This document shows positions 1 through 6,724 of a stretch of DNA of 6,973 nucleotides, in pieces. The stretch spans positions 1 through 6,973 of the forward strand of contig CAMVBO010000089.1 in NCBI GenBank assembly GCA_947165745.1, written 5' to 3'. The DNA comes from an uncultured Clostridia bacterium (lineage in GTDB: Bacteria > Bacillota_A > Clostridia > Christensenellales > Aristaeellaceae). The stretch's first letter is position 1, and each line of letters opens with the position of its first letter. Both the position numbers and the translations under genes were made by a program. Under the pieces are notes generated by a model, which did no database searches, was not told the DNA's origin, and saw only the letters and a list, made by a program, of their open reading frames with translations.

Positions 1-601
1 TGACGAGCCGCTTTCCAACCTGGACGCGAAGCTGCGCGGCGCCACCCGGCGAGAGATTTTGCTGCTGCACAAGCGGCTTAACGCCACGATGATGTACGTC
101 ACCCACGACCAGACCGAGGCCATGACCCTGGCGGACCGCATCGTGTGCATGTCCATGGGCCATGTGCAGCAGATCGGCACGCCGCTGGAACTGTACGATT
201 CCCCCAACAACACCTTCGTGGCCGGGTTCATCGGCCTGCCGCCCATGAACTTCTTTGACGTCACCTTCCAGGACGGCGCGCTGAAGGGCAAGGGCTTTGA
301 GGTACAGCTGAGCGACGAGGAAAAGGCCACCCTGGCCGATTACAACCGCAAGGAGATCACCCTGGGCGTGCGCCCGGAGGACATCGTGGAGGGCGGCAGT
401 CTGCCGGTCAAGGTGTTCAGCAACGAAAACCTGGGCATGAACACGCTGGTGCACGGACACATGGGCGATGGCCTGCGCGTCAGCGCCAAGCTGCGCGGCT
501 GGACCAATTACAAGGCCGGCGACGTCGTTCCGCTGGGCTTCAAGCGCAAGCACTTCTTCGACAAGGAAACCACCAACGCCATCAGGAAAGGGGATCGGTG
601 A
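1..601 (+). CDS. ABC transporter ATP-binding protein, MsmK/UgpC/MalK type (5'-truncated by window edge)
   Basis: This is the C-terminal part of a sugar-importer ATPase that hydrolyses ATP on the cytoplasmic face of a carbohydrate ABC transporter. The reading frame is open from base 2 and begins inside the Walker B/D-loop region ([10 protein letters not shown]). It then shows the H-loop ([10 protein letters not shown], about bases 95-124), the family-typical [10 protein letters not shown] and [12 protein letters not shown] segments, and a MalK-like C-terminal regulatory region containing GVRPEDI. Walker A, the Q-loop and the LSGGQ signature lie upstream of the window. The stop at 599-601 is followed after 3 nt by the next gene, so the two are probably co-transcribed and translationally coupled. 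It is a paralogue of the complete ATPase at 4573-5646. Their C-terminal domains differ clearly, although a 51-bp stretch (95-145) is identical to 5140-5190. Family assignment is firm; the substrate is inferred only from the neighbours. Confidence 0.93.
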   Translation, partial: DEPLSNLDAKLRGATRREILLLHKRLNATMMYVTHDQTEAMTLADRIVCMSMGHVQQIGTPLELYDSPNNTFVAGFIGLPPMNFFDVTFQDGALKGKGFEVQLSDEEKATLADYNRKEITLGVRPEDIVEGGSLPVKVFSNENLGMNTLVHGHMGDGLRVSAKLRGWTNYKAGDVVPLGFKRKHFFDKETTNAIRKGDR

Positions 602-604
602 GTC

Positions 605-1168
605 ATGGCAAGCCAGCCCAAGGGCATTAAAGAATTCATCCGCAAGCGCGTCGTGGCGCTGAAGCGCAAGCCCCAGACCATCGCACTGTTGGCGTTTGCT
701 CTGGCCTTCGTCTACTATTCCCTGAACCTGACGAAGATTTCGGACACCACTGCCTACATCAACCTGCCGGGTATGGGTCTGGCGGGCTTCGCCACCATGC
801 TGTTCTCCATCCTGCTGATGGTGTGCTTTATGAACGCGTTTCCCCACCGCAAGAAGGTGAACGTGCCCATGCTGGCGCTGATGTTCGTGCTGGTGGGCAT
901 CATCATCTACGCGGGCATCTTCTATCAGGGCCGCATCACCGAGGCGCTGACCCGCGAGGTGAACCCCATCACCGTGGGCGCTGACAAGACCTACATCACC
1001 GCCGCCATGCGGATGCTGACCGTGCATCGGATCATATTGATCGTGGGCGTGGCGCTGGTGGCGCTGCTGCCGGTATACTCCAAGCTGCTGAAGAAGATCA
1101 ACACCAACGTGGACGTGGCCGACAACGGCGGCATGGAAGCCATCGACATCAGCGGGGAAGACGCGTAG
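605..1168 (+). CDS. Small four-helix membrane protein of unknown function
   Basis: A 187-aa integral membrane protein whose family I do not recognise. A basic N-terminus (residues 1-22, rich in K/R) precedes four hydrophobic segments at about residues 25-44, 57-78, 87-107 and 139-159. A short loop (KRK at the start of TM1, PHRKK between TM2 and TM3) supports inside-positive topology, with both ends cytoplasmic. The tail after residue 160 is hydrophilic and acidic. No EAA loop of MalF/MalG-type permeases is visible, and the protein is much shorter than those permeases. The start 3 nt after the ATPase stop, with a purine-rich AAAGGGGA about 11 nt upstream of ATG 605, supports this start. Tight linkage to an ABC ATPase and a second membrane protein suggests a shared membrane complex or accessory role, but that is inference. 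Confidence 0.85.
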   Translation: MASQPKGIKEFIRKRVVALKRKPQTIALLAFALAFVYYSLNLTKISDTTAYINLPGMGLAGFATMLFSILLMVCFMNAFPHRKKVNVPMLALMFVLVGIIIYAGIFYQGRITEALTREVNPITVGADKTYITAAMRMLTVHRIILIVGVALVALLPVYSKLLKKINTNVDVADNGGMEAIDISGEDA

Positions 1169-1182
1169 CGTCCGGATAAGGC

Positions 1183-1821
1183 ATGGCTCGAAACAAGAAA
1201 AACCCGCCCCGGGAGGCTCAAAAGACCGCGGCGGATTACTACAAGCTGAACCTGAAGGCCGTGGACGACCTGGTCAACGCGGACGCCTCCAACTCACCGA
1301 AGGTCAGCGAGGCGGAGCTGCGCCAATACCGCTCCGGCCCGAAGCTGAAGCTCTCGGACACATTGAAGGCGCTGCTGATCAAGGTATGGTTCGCCGGGGC
1401 CACCTGCTTCTTCTTCCTGTGGGGACTGGGCACGATGGTGAACCACTGGCTGGACCAGCTGGTGGTGCTGGCGCTGGCCCTGGGGGCGGTGACGGACCTG
1501 TTGACCAACAACCTGTACCGGTTTTACGCCAGGACCCCCGGCGCGAACGATCGCTGGATGATGTTCCCCCAGAAGGCGTTTTACACCCTGCCGCTGAACC
1601 TGTTGTACGCGTTTTTGCTGCTGTTCCTGGTGGTGACGACCTACAACGTGATCAACGCGGCGATCCTCGGAATGGGCCTTTCCAAGGGCGGCACGCCGCT
1701 GGGCGTGGGCCCGATCCTGTTCGGCGTATTCACCGCGGCGTGGGACACGCTGCTCATCCAAATCAAGCGCACGGCGCAAAACGTCCTTGCGGACGCCAGG
1801 CGCGGCGCGAAGGGAGCATGA
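1183..1821 (+). CDS. Membrane protein of unknown function with hydrophilic N-terminal domain
   Basis: A 212-aa protein of unrecognised family. Residues 1-60 are hydrophilic and charged (many K, D, E), probably cytoplasmic and partly helical. They are followed by hydrophobic segments at about 64-83, 88-108 and 136-160, and a weaker one at about 172-192. The C-terminus is short and basic (KRTAQN then ADARRGAKGA). It lacks an EAA permease loop and any signal peptide. The gene begins 14 nt after the previous stop. Only a weak GGATAAGG lies before ATG 1183, so translation may depend on coupling. The stop TGA at 1819-1821 overlaps an out-of-frame ATG at 1818. It pairs with 605-1168 and the upstream ATPase in what looks like a three-gene unit. 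Coding status is well supported by strand, spacing and hydrophobicity pattern; function is unknown. Confidence 0.83.
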   Translation: MARNKKNPPREAQKTAADYYKLNLKAVDDLVNADASNSPKVSEAELRQYRSGPKLKLSDTLKALLIKVWFAGATCFFFLWGLGTMVNHWLDQLVVLALALGAVTDLLTNNLYRFYARTPGANDRWMMFPQKAFYTLPLNLLYAFLLLFLVVTTYNVINAAILGMGLSKGGTPLGVGPILFGVFTAAWDTLLIQIKRTAQNVLADARRGAKGA

Positions 1822-1828
1822 TATCATC

Positions 1829-3379
1829 GTGTTTCACTCCATTCACGTGGGCGCCACCTCGGCCTGCTTTGAGCTGGACAATACCGCGCCTTTCCACTCC
1901 CCCGCCCCCTACCGCGTGACGCTGGACAGTGCGTCGGCGTTGGAGGGCACAGAAAACGTGTTTTCCCTGTTCGGCCTCGTGCCGGATCGGGATTACATGG
2001 TCGGGCTTGAGATGGACGGCGCGACGAAATGCCTCGCCATCCGCACCCGTCCGGAGACCTGCGCCGTCAGCGTGCGCGCATTCGGCGCGACGGGCGACGG
2101 GAAGTGCGACGACACGGCGGCCATACAGCGGGCCGTCAACCTGCTGCCCGAGGGCGGGCGGCTCGTGTTCCCCGAGGGCGTTTACCTCACCGGGCCGATC
2201 CTGCTCAAGAGCCACATGACGTTGGAGCTGCAGGCCGGCGCGACGCTGCTGGGCCGGACGGATAAGGCGGCCTACCCGGTGATCCCCGCCACGGCGGAGG
2301 ACTTGGACGGCGGCAAGGCCCTGCACTTCGGCGCGTTTGAGGGCCTGGCGCGAGACATGTACGCCTCGCTGATCACCGCAGAATACGCCCGGGACATCAC
2401 CATCGTCGGCCCCGGCGCGCTGGACGGCAACGCCCAGAACGCCGACTGGTGGCAAACCTTTCAGGATGATCCCGTTGCCCGGCCGAGGGTGCTGTTCTTA
2501 AACCGCTGCGAAGGCGTGACGCTTCACGGCATCGCGGTGCGCAACTCCCCCTCCTGGCACCTGCACCCCTACTACTGCAGGGACACGGCGTTCCTGGATG
2601 TCTCGGTGTCCGCGCCGAAGGACAGCCCGAACACCGACGCGCTGGATCCGGAGTGCTGCGACGGCGTTCAAATCATGGGCTGCCGCTTTTCCGTGGGCGA
2701 CGACTGCGTCGCCATCAAGTCCGGAAAGCTGCCGCTGTACAGGATGTGTCCCGCCGCCGCCACGCGCCACACCATCCGCAACTGCCTGATGTCCTTCGGA
2801 CACGGGGCGGTCACCCTGGGCAGCGAAATCTCCGGAGGCATCCGGGAGCTGTCTGTCAGCCAGTGCCTGTTCCGTCAGACGGAACGGGGGCTTCGCATCA
2901 AGACCCGCCGTGGCCGCGGCCAGAGCTGCGACATCGACGACATTGCCTTTGACAACATCCGCATGGAGGGCGTCGTGACCCCCATCGTGATGAACATGTG
3001 GTATCGCTGCGTGGACCCTGACGGCGATTCCGAGTATGTCCAGGGGCGCGATCCCCTGCCGGTGGACGAGCGCACGCCCCGGCTGGGCCGGTTCCGCTTC
3101 TCCAACATGGAGTGTCTGGACGCCCAGGCCGCGGCCTGCTACTGCGACGGACTTCCGGAAATGCCCATCGACGCGGTGACGTTTGAAAACGTGCGCGTCG
3201 CCTTCGCCAGGGACGCCAGGCCCGCCGTGCCCAGCATGTTCACCGGCGCTCCGGAGCGCTGCCGTCTGGGGCTGTACTTTGAAAACGTGCGCCGGGTGCG
3301 GCTGAAAAACGTCTCCCTGGAAGGGCAGGAAGGCGATCCCATCGTCACGAAGAACGTCTCTGAGATCATCACTGAATAG
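1829..3379 (+). CDS. Glycoside hydrolase family 28 (polygalacturonase / rhamnogalacturonan hydrolase type), cytoplasmic
   Basis: A right-handed beta-helix enzyme that hydrolyses alpha-1,4-galacturonosyl linkages in pectin-derived chains. With GTG 1829 as start it is 516 aa. Residues about 1-75 look like a small FnIII-type beta domain (FELDN, NVFSLFGL, ending TRPE). The helix starts at about 82 with VRAFGATGDG and DDTAAIQ. GH28 catalytic signatures follow in order: NTDALD (268-273), GDD (290-292), GHG (H325) and RIKT (356-359). These supply the expected aspartates, histidine and R/K pair. NTDALD differs from the common NTDG form. No signal peptide is visible, so it should act on imported oligosaccharides. 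Start choice: AAGGGAG at 1810-1816 lies 12 nt before GTG 1829. An in-frame TTG at 1787 has no ribosome binding site and would overlap the previous gene by 35 nt. ATG 1818 is out of frame. The exact polymer specificity (homogalacturonan versus rhamnogalacturonan) cannot be read from sequence alone; the GH105 neighbour is compatible with either. Confidence 0.93.
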   Translation: MFHSIHVGATSACFELDNTAPFHSPAPYRVTLDSASALEGTENVFSLFGLVPDRDYMVGLEMDGATKCLAIRTRPETCAVSVRAFGATGDGKCDDTAAIQRAVNLLPEGGRLVFPEGVYLTGPILLKSHMTLELQAGATLLGRTDKAAYPVIPATAEDLDGGKALHFGAFEGLARDMYASLITAEYARDITIVGPGALDGNAQNADWWQTFQDDPVARPRVLFLNRCEGVTLHGIAVRNSPSWHLHPYYCRDTAFLDVSVSAPKDSPNTDALDPECCDGVQIMGCRFSVGDDCVAIKSGKLPLYRMCPAAATRHTIRNCLMSFGHGAVTLGSEISGGIRELSVSQCLFRQTERGLRIKTRRGRGQSCDIDDIAFDNIRMEGVVTPIVMNMWYRCVDPDGDSEYVQGRDPLPVDERTPRLGRFRFSNMECLDAQAAACYCDGLPEMPIDAVTFENVRVAFARDARPAVPSMFTGAPERCRLGLYFENVRRVRLKNVSLEGQEGDPIVTKNVSEIITE

Positions 3380-3381
3380 AC

Positions 3382-3386
3382 GGAGG
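3382..3386 (+). promoter_or_regulatory. Ribosome binding site GGAGG that decides the GH105 start
   Basis: GGAGG lies one base before ATG 3388 but 7 nt before ATG 3394. Only the second spacing is functional by normal Shine-Dalgarno rules, so the GH105 protein should start MYEAIDRY rather than MAMYEAIDRY. Confidence 0.8.
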
Positions 3387-3393
3387 AATGGCC

Positions 3394-4536
3394 ATGTACG
3401 AAGCAATCGACCGCTATGTGTTCAGCCTGATCGAGCGTTCCTCCCCCGAGCGCACCGCCTGGAACATCGAAAAGATGCGCCAGGGCGTGCCCACCAACTG
3501 GAACTACATCGACGGCTGCATGATCACGGCCCTGCTGGCCATGGCCGAAATATCCGGCGACGAGCGCTACTTTGACTTCTCCCGCCGGTTCATCGACGCG
3601 TTTGTGAACGAGGATGGCAGCGTGCGCACCTTCAACCCGGAGAAGCACACGCTGGACGACATCAACGAGGGCCGCGTGCTGTTCACGCTGTATGAGCGCA
3701 CGGGCGACGAAAAGTACCGCCGCGCGGCGGAAACGCTGAAGCGGGCGCTGGACGGCCAGCCGCGCACGTTCCAGGGCAGCTTCTGGCACAAGCAGATCTA
3801 TCCCAACCAGGTGTGGCTGGACGGCGTCTACATGGCCATGCCCTTCCTGGCGCTGTATGAGGGCCACTTCGGAAGCGGGGACTATGGCGACATCCTGCGC
3901 CAGGTGGAGATCGTCCGGGACAACATGCGCGACGCGGCCACCGGGCTTTACTACCATGGCTATGACGCCAGCCGCAAGGCCTTCTGGGCCGACAAGGTCA
4001 CTGGCCTTTCCAAGAGCTTCTGGCTGCGCAGCATCGGCTGGTTCGCCGTGGCGCTGGCCGACCTGGTGGAGCTTGTCCCCCAGGGCGAAGGCCGGGAGGC
4101 GCTCTCGAGTATCCTGGCGGAGCTGATGGAGGCCGTCTGGCGCTTCCACGACCCGGACACCGCCATGTATTGGCAGGTGCCCGATCGCCCCGGCGAGGCG
4201 GGCAACTACCTGGAATCCAGCGGCAGCGCGATGCTGGCCTATGCCATGCTGAAGGGCGCGCGGCTGGGCGTTCTGGACGCGGCGTTCGCGGAGCGCGGCC
4301 AGCGAACCTTTGACGGCATCGTCGCGCATCGCCTCGCCTTCGACGGGGACGGCGGGCTGAACCTGGACGGCATCTGCCTGGTGGCGGGCCTGGGGCCGGA
4401 GGACAACCGGCGGCGGGACGGCACCTATGAATACTACATCTCCGAACCTGTCGTGCAAAACGACGCCAAGGGCGTGGCCCCCTTCGTGCTCTGCTACACG
4501 GAGGTCAAGCGGCGCCAGGGCGCGCAGGCGGGCTGA
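3394..4536 (+). CDS. GH105 unsaturated rhamnogalacturonyl / glucuronyl hydrolase (YteR/YesR-like)
   Basis: Hydrolyses the terminal 4,5-unsaturated uronic acid from oligosaccharides produced by pectate or rhamnogalacturonan lyases, probably in the cytoplasm since there is no signal peptide. From ATG 3394 it is 380 aa, the usual GH105 size, and should form an (alpha/alpha)6 barrel. Visible family motifs are TNWNYIDGCM (35-44), LDDINEGR (87-94), QVWLDGVYMAMPF (139-151) with Asp143, YYHGYD (186-191), and WLRSIGWF (210-217). It ends with a SEPVVQNDAKGVAPF segment typical of the family. With this start, Asp88 and Asp143 fall at the numbers I recall for the key acidic residues of B. subtilis YteR, which also favours ATG 3394. 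The gene follows GH28 by 14 nt and precedes the ATPase by 36 nt, consistent with one operon. Family confidence is high; rhamnogalacturonyl versus glucuronyl preference is not resolved. Confidence 0.95.
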   Translation: MYEAIDRYVFSLIERSSPERTAWNIEKMRQGVPTNWNYIDGCMITALLAMAEISGDERYFDFSRRFIDAFVNEDGSVRTFNPEKHTLDDINEGRVLFTLYERTGDEKYRRAAETLKRALDGQPRTFQGSFWHKQIYPNQVWLDGVYMAMPFLALYEGHFGSGDYGDILRQVEIVRDNMRDAATGLYYHGYDASRKAFWADKVTGLSKSFWLRSIGWFAVALADLVELVPQGEGREALSSILAELMEAVWRFHDPDTAMYWQVPDRPGEAGNYLESSGSAMLAYAMLKGARLGVLDAAFAERGQRTFDGIVAHRLAFDGDGGLNLDGICLVAGLGPEDNRRRDGTYEYYISEPVVQNDAKGVAPFVLCYTEVKRRQGAQAG

Positions 4537-4558
4537 CGAACGGTAACAACCAACACTC

Positions 4559-4565
4559 AAGGAGG
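4559..4565 (+). promoter_or_regulatory. Strong ribosome binding site AAGGAGG of the second ATPase gene
   Basis: A near-perfect Shine-Dalgarno sequence lies 7 nt upstream of ATG 4573, making it the strongest one in the window. It implies efficient independent initiation for this ATPase even though it lies within a probable operon. Confidence 0.8.
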
Positions 4566-4572
4566 CGGCGAC

Positions 4573-5646
<1,074 letters not shown>

Positions 5647-5666
5647 ACAGGACAATCCCATTTCGT

Positions 5667-5689
5667 AGGGGCGGCGCTGCGCCGCCCCT
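5667..5689. repeat. GC-rich perfect palindrome / hairpin, REP-like or terminator
   Basis: Arms 5667-5677 and 5679-5689 are exact reverse complements. The likely RNA fold is a 9-bp stem (AGGGGCGGC with GCCGCCCCT) and a 5-nt loop. It sits 20 nt after the ATPase stop, so it could attenuate or end the upstream transcript or protect its 3' end. No T-run follows (the next bases are CACTATCG), so it is not a classic intrinsic terminator. The flanking form TTTCGTAGGGGCGGC resembles intergenic palindromes that I recall as frequent in Clostridia genomes, so a dispersed repeat is at least as likely. Confidence 0.65.
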
Positions 5690-5697
5690 CACTATCG

Positions 5698-5863
5698 TTA
5701 GAGTGTGTTTCTAAAGTCCGGGATGTGCAGTTTCGAGCGTATCAGGCTGCATTTCAAGGCGATTTTCCGAAGGCTTACTGGTTGCAAGTCGAGGAAAAGC
5801 AACACAGAAATGCAGCCTTAGACGCCGAAAATGCATGTTCAGGATTTTAGAAACACACTCTAA
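5698..5863. mobile_element. MITE-like 166-bp palindromic element with 18-bp terminal inverted repeats
   Basis: The ends, 5698-5715 and 5846-5863, are perfect 18-bp inverted repeats (TTAGAGTGTGTTTCTAAA). Internal inverted matches share the same centre near 5780.5: TGCAGTTTCG 5726-5735 against 5826-5835 (9 of 10), AGGCTGCATTTC 5744-5755 against 5807-5818 (12 of 12), and TTTTCC 5763-5768 against 5793-5798 (6 of 6). The whole element can therefore fold into one long imperfect hairpin. It is visibly AT-richer than its surroundings. It has no coding capacity of its own and no transposase is in the window, which suggests a non-autonomous element mobilised in trans. The outermost TA dinucleotides are compatible with a TA target duplication, as made by IS630-type and some IS5-type transposases, but because the repeat itself is symmetrical this cannot be proven. 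The right end touches ATG 5864. Confidence 0.72.
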
Positions 5864-5887
5864 ATGGCTATGGAAGGGATGGACGGC

Positions 5888-6724
5888 ATGAACATCGGCA
5901 TTCGCCTGCACGACACCGCGCCGGGCTCGCTTGAGCAGCGGCTGGATTCCGCCAGGGCCCAGGGCTTTTCCTGCGCGCACCTGGCGCTATCAAAGGTGAT
6001 CTCCGGTTTTTTGATGGACGACGCGCCCGGCCTGCTGAACGACGATCTGGCCGCGCGGGTCAGGGCCGCCTTTGAGGATCGCGGCATGGGCTGCGCGGTG
6101 CTGGGCTGTTATTTAAAACTGGCCACCGACGACGCGGAGGCCCTGGCGCACACCCGGGACATCTACCGGGCGCACCTGCGCTTTGCCGGGAAGATCGGTG
6201 CTGGCGTGGTGGGCACGGAGACGCCCCTCTCCCCCGGCGTGAACCTTGCGCCGTACTCGGAGGAGGCTTTTCAGCTGTTCCTCAAATGCGTTCGGCCGGT
6301 GGCGCGCCATGCCGAGGAAGAGGGCGCGCTGCTGGCCATCGAACCGGTGGCCTGCCATATCGTGAATACCCCGGAAAAGGCCGAACGCATGCTGGACGCG
6401 CTGAAATCGGACAGCGTGCGTATCATACTGGACGCCGTGAACCTGCTGACCCGGGAAAACTGCGGCCAGGCTGACGCCATCGTGGACGAGGCCATCCGCC
6501 GCCTGGGCGACCGGGTGAGCGTGCTGCATTTGAAGGATTACACCGTCGACCCGGGCGCCTTTATGACCAAGGCCTGCGCCTGCGGCACGGGCCTGATGCG
6601 GTATGACCGCCTGCTGTCCTTCGGCGTGGCGCGCGGCCTGCCCATGACCCTTGAAAACACCCGGCCGGACAACGCCGAGGCGTCCCGGCTGTTCCTGGAA
6701 AACCTGTTGGGAGGCAAAGCATGA
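5888..6724 (+). CDS. Sugar phosphate isomerase/epimerase-like TIM-barrel protein (xylose isomerase-like, AP endonuclease 2 superfamily)
   Basis: A 278-aa TIM barrel of the divalent-metal-dependent sugar isomerase/epimerase group, probably cytoplasmic. It starts MNIGIRLHD, the usual first strand of this family. Likely metal or catalytic residues sit at strand ends: E152 in AIEPV, D182 in IILDAVN, H214 in VLHLKDY and E256 in TLENTRPDN. H157 in ACHIVN is another candidate. Start choice: in-frame ATGs occur at 5864, 5870, 5879 and 5888. GGAAGG/AAGGG at 5872-5878 is correctly placed only for 5888, and upstream residues would derive from beside the palindromic element. The gene overlaps the following pectinesterase by ATGA, indicating coupling. 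In this context it may isomerise or epimerise a uronate or rhamnose-derived sugar. The substrate is unknown, and members of this superfamily are often misassigned. Confidence 0.9.
   Translation: MNIGIRLHDTAPGSLEQRLDSARAQGFSCAHLALSKVISGFLMDDAPGLLNDDLAARVRAAFEDRGMGCAVLGCYLKLATDDAEALAHTRDIYRAHLRFAGKIGAGVVGTETPLSPGVNLAPYSEEAFQLFLKCVRPVARHAEEEGALLAIEPVACHIVNTPEKAERMLDALKSDSVRIILDAVNLLTRENCGQADAIVDEAIRRLGDRVSVLHLKDYTVDPGAFMTKACACGTGLMRYDRLLSFGVARGLPMTLENTRPDNAEASRLFLENLLGGKA

Larger units (their letters stand above)
5647..5887. other. Intergenic region between second ATPase and isomerase
   Basis: This is the only long gap in the window (241 nt). It contains the GC hairpin and then the MITE-like palindrome, leaving only about 50 bases unexplained. 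I see no convincing -35/-10 pair on the + strand, no riboswitch-like conserved core and no tRNA. It is the most likely place for a transcript boundary between the GH28/GH105/ATPase unit and the isomerase/pectinesterase unit, but a promoter for the latter is not identifiable by eye. Confidence 0.6.

Noticed and set aside
1787..1828. TTG 1787 as start of GH28
   Set aside because: No ribosome binding site precedes it, it would overlap the upstream gene by 35 nt, and the added residues (TPGAARRE) do not look like a GH28 N-terminus.
1763..2455. 230-codon open frame on the - strand
   Set aside because: Spans the junction of two + strand genes, has Arg/Gly/Ala-rich shadow composition and no recognisable motif.
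3388..3393. ATG 3388 as start of GH105
   Set aside because: GGAGG would be only one base away, while ATG 3394 has a 7-nt spacing and gives residue numbers matching YteR.
2498..3406. 302-codon open frame on the - strand opposite GH28
   Set aside because: Antisense shadow of a GH28 gene with intact catalytic motifs; composition is typical of a shadow frame.
5698..5863. Palindromic element as a CRISPR repeat, tRNA or riboswitch
   Set aside because: There is no repeat-spacer periodicity and no cloverleaf or known aptamer core; the dominant feature is one long terminal-inverted-repeat hairpin.
5711..5980. 89-codon - strand frame running through the palindromic element, considered as a transposase remnant
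   Set aside because: No DDE or HUH motif; the frame crosses out of the element into the antisense of the isomerase gene.
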